Shown in pieces: positions 27,779 to 35,085 of a stretch of 64,000 nucleotides of DNA. Each line of letters opens with the position of its first letter. Position 1 is the stretch's first letter. Position numbers and translations under genes: made by a program. Origin of the DNA: Butyrivibrio sp. WCD3002 (GTDB lineage Bacteria > Bacillota > Clostridia > Lachnospirales > Lachnospiraceae). The DNA is taken from NCBI RefSeq assembly GCF_000424265.1, contig NZ_AUJO01000005.1:148396-212395 (forward strand). Reading direction: 5' to 3'. The notes beneath the pieces were generated by a model, which saw only the letters and a program-made list of their open reading frames with translations, had not been told where the DNA came from and made no database searches.

Positions 27779-29206
27779 ATGAATTACTATCTGGCTGTTG
27801 ATATAGGCGCATCTTCCGGCCGCCATATACTGGCAAGCTTTGAAAATGGCAAAATACAGTATGAAGAGATCCACAGATTCTATAACGGCATGGATGATGA
27901 GGATGGGCACAAGGTTTGGAATACCGACAGGCTCTTTGAAGAGATCCTTGCCGGCATGAAAAAATGCGCAGATCTTGGCAAAATCCCCGTATCCATGGGC
28001 ATTGACACCTGGGGCGTGGACTACGTTCTTCTTGATAAGGACGGCAATAAAACAGCAAAAAGCTATGCCTACAGAGATGCCAGAACAGAGGGCATGGACA
28101 CTGAAGTTTACAGGATTATACCTGAAAACGCATTATACGCCCGTACAGGCATACAGAAGGCGATTTTCAACACAATATACCAATTGATGGATGCAAGGCT
28201 CAGAGAGCCTGATACGCTTGAAAAAGCGGACACATTCCTTATGGTCCCCGATTACCTGCATTTCCTTCTTACAGGAGTTAAAAAGCAGGAGTACACCAAC
28301 GCTACCACAAGTCAGTTGGTGAACCCTGTGACAAAGGAGTGGGATCTTGAGCTTATTGAAAAATTAGGGCTTCCCGCAAAGCTCTTTGGAAAGCTCTCCC
28401 TTCCCTGCACAGAAGTCGGCGATCTGACTCCCGAAGTACAGGCAAAAGTAGGATATAACTGTAAAGTAATCCTTCCGGCAACACACGACACAGGCTCTGC
28501 CGTTATGTCAGTTCCGGACACATCCGATGATGTCCTTTATATTTCATCCGGAACATGGTCACTTTTTGGATGCGAGCTTGAGGCTGCTGACTGCTCAGAT
28601 AAGGCCAGAAGCGCCAACTTCACCAACGAGGGCGGCTACAACTACAGATACAGATTCCTCAAGAATATCATGGGACTTTGGATGATCCAGTCCGTTAAAA
28701 AGGAATTTGAGGCAGGCTATGACTATCCCGGCAAGAAGGCAGATGACGATTACTCCTTCGGTAATCTCTGTGCCAGAGCGGAAAAGGAGACAATAGATTC
28801 TCTTGTTGACGCAAATTCCGATGTTTTCCTTGCTCCTGACTCCATGATCGCAGCAGTTAAGGGCGCCTGCGAAAAGAGCGGACAGCAGATTCCCGAAACT
28901 CCGTGGGAGATAGCATGTGTTATCTATAGATCCCTTGCAGAGTGCTACATGCAGGCTGCGGAGGAAATAGAGGATATCACCGGAAAACACTTCGAAAAGA
29001 TAAATATCGTAGGTGGCGGCTCCAACGCAGAGTACCTGAATAAGTTAACCGCAGCAAGAACCGGCAAAACCGTCTACGCAGGACCTTCGGAGGCCACAGC
29101 CATCGGCAATATCGGTGCACAGATGATCGCAGACGGCGTATTTAAGGACTTGTCGGAGTTTAGAGAAAATGTATTTAAGTCTTTTGGCGTGACGGAATAC
29201 AAATAA
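27779..29206 (+). CDS. rhaB: Rhamnulokinase
   Basis: A 475-residue FGGY-family sugar kinase that phosphorylates L-rhamnulose. The ATP-binding AVDIGASSGRH is at the N-terminus, SMGIDTWGVDYVLLD near residue 75, and the nucleotide-site INIVGGGSNAEYLNKLTAA near 415 with YAGPSEATAIGNIGAQ after it. It closes the rha operon. No rhamnose transporter or rhamnose mutarotase gene is adjacent, so uptake must be encoded elsewhere. Confidence 0.94.
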   Translation: MNYYLAVDIGASSGRHILASFENGKIQYEEIHRFYNGMDDEDGHKVWNTDRLFEEILAGMKKCADLGKIPVSMGIDTWGVDYVLLDKDGNKTAKSYAYRDARTEGMDTEVYRIIPENALYARTGIQKAIFNTIYQLMDARLREPDTLEKADTFLMVPDYLHFLLTGVKKQEYTNATTSQLVNPVTKEWDLELIEKLGLPAKLFGKLSLPCTEVGDLTPEVQAKVGYNCKVILPATHDTGSAVMSVPDTSDDVLYISSGTWSLFGCELEAADCSDKARSANFTNEGGYNYRYRFLKNIMGLWMIQSVKKEFEAGYDYPGKKADDDYSFGNLCARAEKETIDSLVDANSDVFLAPDSMIAAVKGACEKSGQQIPETPWEIACVIYRSLAECYMQAAEEIEDITGKHFEKINIVGGGSNAEYLNKLTAARTGKTVYAGPSEATAIGNIGAQMIADGVFKDLSEFRENVFKSFGVTEYK

Positions 29207-29218
29207 CTGGAAAAAGAG

Positions 29219-29247
29219 TTGACATATAATTGAACGACAATTATACT
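29219..29247 (+). promoter_or_regulatory. Consensus sigma-A promoter of the leader/methyltransferase unit
   Basis: TTGACA at 29219-29224, exactly 17 bp, then TATACT at 29242-29247. Nearly perfect. Transcription would begin about 25 bp upstream of the leader ORF at 29281. Confidence 0.75.
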
Positions 29248-29280
29248 AGCAACTAATAATTTTCAGAAAGCGGTGACAAT

Positions 29281-29388
29281 ATGATATACAATTGCCTCGT
29301 CAACAATTCAACACCATCAAATAAGCCCGTGGATGATCCTCAGGGGCTTATTAGTGTTATATTGATGGGGTTAAGTGCAGATGCATGA
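29281..29388 (+). CDS. Short leader ORF upstream of a terminator and methyltransferase gene
   Basis: A 35-codon reading frame starting ATG ATA TAC, after AAGCGGTGA seven bases upstream. Its 3' half overlaps a hairpin (AATAAGCCC at 29320 with GGGCTTATT at 29344), and it ends about 30 bp before an intrinsic terminator. The methyltransferase ribosome site lies beyond that terminator. Strong promoter, small ORF, nested hairpins and terminator are the layout of translational attenuators, such as leaders of antibiotic-responsive genes. No homolog was recognised; coding status is inferred from this layout. Confidence 0.5.
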   Translation: MIYNCLVNNSTPSNKPVDDPQGLISVILMGLSADA

Positions 29389-29417
29389 TTAAGACTTGCA
29401 TATCATTGAGATAGCGA

Positions 29418-29452
29418 AGCCTCATCAAACTGAGTTTGATGAGGCTTTTTTA
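29418..29452 (+). terminator. Terminator between leader ORF and methyltransferase gene
   Basis: AGCCTCATCAAACT and AGTTTGATGAGGCT form a nearly perfect stem followed by TTTTTTA. It is about 70 bp upstream of the methyltransferase start, so readthrough is needed for expression from the upstream promoter. Confidence 0.85.
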
Positions 29453-29521
29453 TACGCTAAATTCGCTCGCGCGAGGATTTCTAAAAATCCTATTTTTATA
29501 AAAACCAAGGAGGAAAAAGCA

Positions 29522-30313
29522 ATGGGACAGGACAGAGTAGGTATTATCAGTGATTTTTACAGCCAGTATGATGAGGATATAAGATTGGAGCGGTCTATTC
29601 ACGGTCGACTGGAATATGCCACAACCATGAATTACATCCATCGTTATCTGGATAAGGCTTCAAAAGTAATAGAGATCGGTGCAGGAACAGGCAGATATTC
29701 GGTGACTCTTGCGAAGGAAGGCTATGATGTTACGGCAGTAGAGCTTACAGACAGCAACTTTGCGAAATTAAAGGAAAACGGTGAAGGAATAGACAAGCTC
29801 CACGCATATCAGGGCGATGGCACAGATCTTAGCAGGTTTGAAGACAACAGCTTCGATACAACCCTTGTTTTTGGTCCTCTGTATCATCTCTATGAGGAAA
29901 AAGAGGTTCACAAGGCCATAGATGAAGCCATTCGAGTGACTAAACCCGGCGGAATACTGTTTTTTGCCTTTATCTCTGTTTTTGCCATCATGTATTCTAA
30001 CTATTTTGAGGGAAACTGGGGATTTGGTGAGGAGGAGAACTTCGCAGCCGATTATAAGATTCGTCACTTTAAGGAGCAGCTTTTCACAGGCTATGACATA
30101 ACTGAATTTGAGGCCCTTTTCAAAGACAAGGGCGTAGAGTGGATCACAACAACCGGTGTTGACGGACTTATCGAGCCTATAGAGAGAAATCCTAAATTTG
30201 CGGTCACAGACGAAGATTTTGAGAAGCTTGCAAAGTGGTATCTTGCTTTTTCAGAAAAAAGAGAGCTCCTTGGCAACACAAACCATCTTCTTTATATTTG
30301 CAGGAAGAAGTGA
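29522..30313 (+). CDS. Class I SAM-dependent methyltransferase, probably attenuator-controlled
   Basis: A 263-residue Rossmann methyltransferase. The SAM-binding motif I, VIEIGAGTGRYSV, is near residue 47 and an acidic motif II AVELTD follows. Post-I YQGDGTDLSRF is near 94 and VTKPGGILFFAF near 140. The start ATG at 29522 follows AAGGAGGAAAAA; a longer frame reaches back into the terminator and is rejected. The substrate is not readable: small molecule or RNA are both possible, and no Erm signature is seen. The upstream leader ORF and terminator suggest induced expression. Confidence 0.8.
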   Translation: MGQDRVGIISDFYSQYDEDIRLERSIHGRLEYATTMNYIHRYLDKASKVIEIGAGTGRYSVTLAKEGYDVTAVELTDSNFAKLKENGEGIDKLHAYQGDGTDLSRFEDNSFDTTLVFGPLYHLYEEKEVHKAIDEAIRVTKPGGILFFAFISVFAIMYSNYFEGNWGFGEEENFAADYKIRHFKEQLFTGYDITEFEALFKDKGVEWITTTGVDGLIEPIERNPKFAVTDEDFEKLAKWYLAFSEKRELLGNTNHLLYICRKK

Positions 30314-30394
30314 ACCGCGCTCGTATCTACCGGAACTCCGTTGTATAATGTTTTCGTAAATCGTAATGATACAAATCAGGAAAGGTAGAAAAAA

Positions 30395-32296
30395 GTGAAG
30401 AAAAGAAAAGTGATGATATTGGCGCTGGGGATGGCTATAGCGCTTGCCGGTTGCGGATCTTCAGGAAAAAATGCTGCTGATGAAGGTGGTTCGTCCTCCT
30501 TATTTAGCAAAATAGCAGAAAGTCAAAGTGCTGAGGGAGACGGCATCGAAGCAGATGCAAATGCAACGGATTCTGAAACCGGCGATAGCGCAGACATGGA
30601 AGAGTCTTTAGAAGAAACAGACGAAAGGCTGGATAATCCAACTCCTACAAGTGATGAAGCTAAAGAGCACAACAATATTCTGGGAGACCTTCTTCAGGGG
30701 AAAAGTACCCTGAGTTTTGACTACTACAAGAAGAATCTCTTTGTTTTCGAGGAGTATCTTTCTTATCAGGATGAGCTTATAAATCATATCGATACGAAAA
30801 AAACCTACACTCTGACTGAGCTGCAGGATACGTTCCAAAAAATAATAGACACAGAAGAATATTACTACCAAAAGGGTGACGTGGAACCCTTTGAATATTC
30901 TTTTCTGGACCTTGGTATGGACGGCGAGCTGGAGCTGGCAATACGCTCCGTTGGCCCCTACGTCGAAGAAGCGAGTATGCTCACCTTCATAGTGAAGGTC
31001 ATTGATAATCAGCCTCAGGTTGTATATGTTTTTCCCAGCTGGTCCAGAAGCTATACGCTGATCAACAAATACGGATATATATCCGGCGGTGGCAGTAATG
31101 GTGCCTCTAATCACGCCTGGGATGCCGCATACCTTGATGGCGAAGGAAAATACATCTTTGGATACTATGAAGAAGAGGAATCTGAGTTAACATCCTTCGC
31201 ATACAGTCATAAGCATGGCGACATTGATTTTAATGGCAAAAGCGGCGTTATCTGTGTTTACAAAATGGCTATTTCCGATGACTATAAGCAGTTCTACTAC
31301 ACTTATGACGTTTTTAACAGGGATACCTATGAACAAATTAAGATCCCGAATCTTTATACGGACAGCGAGTACAAAGACATTATGGACAGCTTCGAGGATG
31401 TTGAATTCCTGTCCATGGATGAATTTGAAGGTATAAAGGATGCACATCTGAAGGAGGTTGGTCTTACCGGCAGAATGATGAACGGCGGATATCTTGAATA
31501 TAAGCCCGTTTCTGAATATGACCCTTCCAATGAAGTTTTCATTAGCTTTATCAACCCTGCAGACTACGAAACTATTCAGGATGAGCTGGCCGGTGCAGAG
31601 AAAATGCATGAGGCGTTCGTTTCAATGGACTGGGCAATGATGGGTCAGCAGGATATGAACTACCAGACAGGAGAGTGGTACAACTTCTGGGATGACGAGC
31701 TGAACCTTCTTTGGAAAAGAATTATCGCGGAAATAGATCCTGAAAAGAAGGATGGGCTGGTTTCAGAGCAGAGAGCCTGGATCAAGAGAAAAGAAGCTGC
31801 CATCAAGGCTGCCGGAAAAGAAGCAGAGGGTGGCTCACTTCAGCCACAGCTTGAAAACGGCACAGCAGAGCGCTATACGAGAAAAAGAGCCTATCAGCTT
31901 GCTGAAATTCTTGCGGATTTAAGAGGCGAGGAATTCCAGATTCCTGTGTCCGTTGCAGAGGATTTGGCAGATGTAGACGTAAGTCTTGACGAAGTATTTA
32001 AAAAGTTCGAAGGCCAGTGGATAACAAACCCTGAAAACGGCGCCTGCATCGGTGTTGAGAGATCATCTGAATGTGATTATGGTGTGGAAGGCAGTACCTG
32101 GACAGTCTGGGAGACAAGAGGAGATACGCTTTCAGACCTGAATGTCATAGATTTTACTGATACAACCATTACTTTTAAATTGCCTTATGGCAGTTTTGAT
32201 GCTTATTATCAGCTTCGGTTCAATATTGCCGGAAATGTAGAGCTGGCATACGGTCAATCTCTTGATTCCATGAATGAGGTGTCCGTATCCCAGTGA
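30395..32296 (+). CDS. Lipoprotein with LprI/DUF1311-like domain
   Basis: A 633-residue surface lipoprotein: signal with lipobox ALAGCG (Cys20), then an acidic Ser/Glu-rich spacer to about residue 85, a large unassigned region, and near residues 405-510 a segment matching the LprI N-terminal (DUF1311) pattern (DDELNLLWKRI, EQRAWIKRKEA, RKRAYQLAEIL). DUF1311 domains occur in secreted lysozyme inhibitors and many uncharacterised proteins. It starts at a GTG after AGGAAAGG. The next gene begins 17 bases after its stop, so they are probably co-transcribed. Confidence 0.65.
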   Translation: MKKRKVMILALGMAIALAGCGSSGKNAADEGGSSSLFSKIAESQSAEGDGIEADANATDSETGDSADMEESLEETDERLDNPTPTSDEAKEHNNILGDLLQGKSTLSFDYYKKNLFVFEEYLSYQDELINHIDTKKTYTLTELQDTFQKIIDTEEYYYQKGDVEPFEYSFLDLGMDGELELAIRSVGPYVEEASMLTFIVKVIDNQPQVVYVFPSWSRSYTLINKYGYISGGGSNGASNHAWDAAYLDGEGKYIFGYYEEEESELTSFAYSHKHGDIDFNGKSGVICVYKMAISDDYKQFYYTYDVFNRDTYEQIKIPNLYTDSEYKDIMDSFEDVEFLSMDEFEGIKDAHLKEVGLTGRMMNGGYLEYKPVSEYDPSNEVFISFINPADYETIQDELAGAEKMHEAFVSMDWAMMGQQDMNYQTGEWYNFWDDELNLLWKRIIAEIDPEKKDGLVSEQRAWIKRKEAAIKAAGKEAEGGSLQPQLENGTAERYTRKRAYQLAEILADLRGEEFQIPVSVAEDLADVDVSLDEVFKKFEGQWITNPENGACIGVERSSECDYGVEGSTWTVWETRGDTLSDLNVIDFTDTTITFKLPYGSFDAYYQLRFNIAGNVELAYGQSLDSMNEVSVSQ

Positions 32297-32312
32297 TTAG
32301 GGGGACTTATTT

Positions 32313-33273
32313 ATGAAGAGTAGGTTTTGTTCGGTATTAAGAGCTTTTTGCAAAATAACAGCTGTTGTTTTTGCGATGACACTTTCCGTCGGGATATCTG
32401 CCCATGCAGCTTATGCAGATGGATGACTACTACAACTCGCATTCCTTTGCCCAGAGGGCGATTCCCTATCAGGATGGATTTATTTTTGCCAGCGAGGGAG
32501 ATGCCTATCAGCGTGCATTTTCTGTGTCTTTTATTACTCCTACAGAGGATAAGATGACTGAAGAAGAGTATGAAGCGTATTACCGAAGCCATGAGGATCA
32601 GATGAATTACTGGGGCGAATATCCGGCATACGAACCCATAGATGAGGCCAGAGCATCGTATACAGGAAAAGAAAGGGCCAGTGTCAGGAATTATGATCTT
32701 TTCCACTTCTGGTTAAAAAAGAACAAGGCTGACGATATGTATATAGTCAACAACAATTTCGCTCATATGGGCGGAATTGCGGTAGCTGACAATAATCATG
32801 TTGCCCTTGTAGGAACCTCTGCAAAAGCCCTTGATAAGAAGGCTGCAAAACAAAGGGAGTCCCTCTTTATTCAGATTTTTGATCCCACTTCTGATTTGCG
32901 AAACGAATCATCCTACGCAATAAACAGTAAACGTGCGGGAACATCGGGTATTATGGGTACGGATAAAGTCACAGACTACGGTATAAAGTGGCTTACCGAT
33001 GGAAAATTTGAGGTAAAAAATCCCCAGGTCGTAGCTGACCACAAGGGACGTTTTGTAGTACTTTTTGAAAAATACTCAGGAGGCAGAAACCAGGGAGTCT
33101 TTTACACAATAGTTGATAAAAGCGGCAAAATCGCCAGGAAAATCACCAGATTTGCCGGGGATGCCTGCCTCAATCCATGTGAAATGCCTAAGCTTTCGGG
33201 AAAGACCATCTTCTGGACAGCAAATAAGAATGGCTACACCGCCTTATACACATTTAAGTTAAAAGTGAAATAA
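32313..33273 (+). pseudogene. Secreted protein gene split by a one-base frameshift
   Basis: An ATG at 32313 after AGGGGGACTT encodes a good signal peptide (hydrophobic core, AHAAYA cleavage region) but hits TGA at 32424. The mature protein of about 280 residues continues in the next frame from about 32420 to 33273. The sequence GATGGATGAC would read through if one G were absent, so a single-base insertion near 32420 explains both halves. The mature part has beta-rich stretches and LVGTSAKALDKKA-like sequence, and matches no family I know. It follows the LprI-like lipoprotein gene closely. It may be a true phase-variable or decayed gene, or a sequencing error. Confidence 0.65.
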
Positions 33274-33381
33274 AACACAGCCATATACAGGAATCATGTA
33301 AACAGAATGTGAACAAATGCAGAGTTTTATTAACAAACTGTTCAAATGGCTTTTAAGATTAGTTAAGTTTTGGAGGGTATT

Positions 33382-33503
33382 ATGAATACATCAAGAGGTG
33401 ATACTCTTGTTGAAAATGTTAGAAAACTTTTTCATAACTGCTGTCCGGTAGAACCGGACAGCATCCTCCCGACTTTACAGCTGCCGATTAAGGCAGCTTT
33501 TTT
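33382..33503 (+). ncRNA. Short transcript unit: small ORF start, hairpin and internal terminator
   Basis: A GGAGGG site sits six bases before an ATG at 33382. A perfect hairpin, GCTGTCCGGT with ACCGGACAGC, spans 33440-33462, and a terminator lies 17 bp further on. The ORF frame would run to 33558, through the terminator, so most transcripts would lack its stop codon. A weak promoter candidate, TTAACA with TAAGAT 18 bp later, precedes it near 33332. It may be a small RNA, or a leader whose downstream gene was lost; the next gene is on the other strand. Confidence 0.4.
33479..33503 (+). terminator. Intrinsic terminator
   Basis: AGCTGCC and GGCAGCT with a short AT loop, followed by six T residues. 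Confidence 0.75.
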
Positions 33504-33562
33504 ATATAATATTGAATGTAAATTGACGTCATATTTGAATGAAAGAATACGATTATGATAAT

Positions 33563-33594
33563 AGAGTGCATATATCAATCGATATATGCACTCT
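33563..33594. repeat. Perfect 14-bp stem-loop between convergent genes
   Basis: AGAGTGCATATATC and GATATATGCACTCT separated by AATC. There is no T run on either side, so it may be a protein-binding palindrome or a factor-dependent end for the leftward gene. Confidence 0.5.
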
Positions 33595-33649
33595 ACTTAA
33601 TAACTGGTTATGCTATTGTGATGAAAATCGGCGTGACTGCTCCATAACG

Positions 33650-34735
33650 TTACAGTTCTACAGCATTCTCAATTCCAAGGCTTTCTTCGATTTCGCTGCT
33701 ATCAGCTGAGCCTGTCTCATCGGTAGCAATCTCTGATTCTGCGGCAATAGATGCCTTTTCATCAGCATCATCGATACCCATGATTTCGTTCAGCATCTTT
33801 TGCAGCATCTGCTCAATCAGTTCATGTAACTCCTCGAGAACTCTGCTGTGGAAGGAGCCGCCTGAGGAGGCGCTGCTTTCTGAGCTATCGCTTCTTACAG
33901 CAACCGCTTTCTGATCGGAGGTTTCTGAAGAGGAGCTCATGCTGCCAATTCCCATCAGTCTTTCGAAGAAGTTCTCCAGCTGCTCGAAGAGCTTCTTGGC
34001 GCCGGACAGATTGCTGTTTCCTTCTGCTGAGAATCCGACCATATACAGATAGTTGCCTTTTTCTGTAATGTCCGCGGGAGCTGCGTCTCTGACAGCCTTC
34101 ATTGCGTTATCGGCAAGCCCTTCAGTATCCCTGATATAGGCGCAGAGCGTTGCGAAACCTGCGTAGTCGGTATCTGTGGGATCTACGGAATAAGGATCGA
34201 TCTCCTTAGAGAAAGCATTTCCATCCTTATCCACGCCGGATGCGGTGTAGATTCGCGTTCCATTTGTCACTTTAATCGTAATCTGAAGCTCCTGGCTGCC
34301 ATCGTTTATGTCGAATTCAGAGCCGGCCGGAATAGCTGCCTTACTTTCTGAGTCCAAGCTTGAAGAAGCAGCTACCTTGCTTTCAGAGTCAGAATCGCCA
34401 TCTTCGATAATCTTGCCGGAATCCTTGTCCCAGTTCGAGAGGGCAGAGGAGATACTATCCGGCACCTTTGCTGTAATTATTCTTGTGTAGGAAAGCGTCG
34501 CATCACTGTTATCCGGCTTTGCCAGGCCATGAGGTGTAATGTTTGCATTTGTTATTTCAGGAAGTGATTCGTCGCCTGCAGATTTTCCGGAAGCCACATT
34601 TAAAGCCGTAAGAAATGCCGGAGCTTCACTGATTTCTGCTGATTTTGTCTGCTGCTGGTTCGCAGAACCTACCTTATAAACGCCAAAAGCCATGTAGACA
34701 CTGCGATAGCCACTAATGTTGTTCGTATTATCCAT
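33650..34735 (-). CDS. Unrecognised acidic Ser-rich protein
   Basis: A 361-residue protein with no signal peptide and no membrane segment. Residues 1-25 read NNISGYRSVYMAFGVYKVG; the middle has Ser/Asp/Glu stretches (near 115-140 and 270-300) and a beta-rich segment (QELQITIKVTNGTRIYTASG near 148). A helical segment with AKKLFEQLENFFERLMGIG is near 245, another with ELHELIEQMLQKMLNEIMGID near 305, and the tail is acidic. I do not recognise a family. The composition suggests a loosely folded cytoplasmic or exported structural protein. It starts after AGAAAGGA and has an unusual terminator-bearing leader upstream. Confidence 0.6.
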   Translation of the reverse strand: MDNTNNISGYRSVYMAFGVYKVGSANQQQTKSAEISEAPAFLTALNVASGKSAGDESLPEITNANITPHGLAKPDNSDATLSYTRIITAKVPDSISSALSNWDKDSGKIIEDGDSDSESKVAASSSLDSESKAAIPAGSEFDINDGSQELQITIKVTNGTRIYTASGVDKDGNAFSKEIDPYSVDPTDTDYAGFATLCAYIRDTEGLADNAMKAVRDAAPADITEKGNYLYMVGFSAEGNSNLSGAKKLFEQLENFFERLMGIGSMSSSSETSDQKAVAVRSDSSESSASSGGSFHSRVLEELHELIEQMLQKMLNEIMGIDDADEKASIAAESEIATDETGSADSSEIEESLGIENAVEL

Positions 34736-34841
34736 ATAAATCCTTTCTGCGCACCATCAGTCAATCCGGTGCACACCACTCCCCAAAGGACCGAGTGGTT
34801 TTATCTAGAAACTAAGTCACGATTTTCCTCCTTTCCGGGAC

Positions 34842-34882
34842 AAAAAAACGCGCCTTAATGTAGTCCCTTCACATTAAAGCGC
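34842..34882 (-). terminator. Leader terminator upstream of the acidic protein gene
   Basis: Reading leftward, GCGCTTTAATGT pairs with ACATTAAGGCGC and is followed by GTTTTTTTG. It lies about 105 bp before the start of the leftward gene. A strong ribosome site GGAAAGGAGG then precedes GTG-ACT-TAG at 34820-34812, a two-codon ORF. Two more hairpins lie between it and the gene. This looks like a conditional leader. Confidence 0.6.
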
Positions 34883-35085
34883 TATCCATAGCTGTAATAT
34901 ATATCGGTTAATTGCCACAAAACCTTAAGTATTAAAAATTTATAACCTTAACCATTTACCAAACTAAGCGTGTAAAATATAAACATAGTGATTTTCAGAA
35001 GTATTTGCAGCTTACTATAACTAATTGCAGAATTCACCGCTCATCACATCCAAATACCAAACGCGGATAGCATAGGAGAGTGCTT

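Noticed and set aside
29522..30313. Erm-type rRNA methyltransferase
   Set aside because: The leader layout is suggestive, but the N-terminal Erm NPPY-type motif and length do not match; only a general SAM-binding fold is supported.
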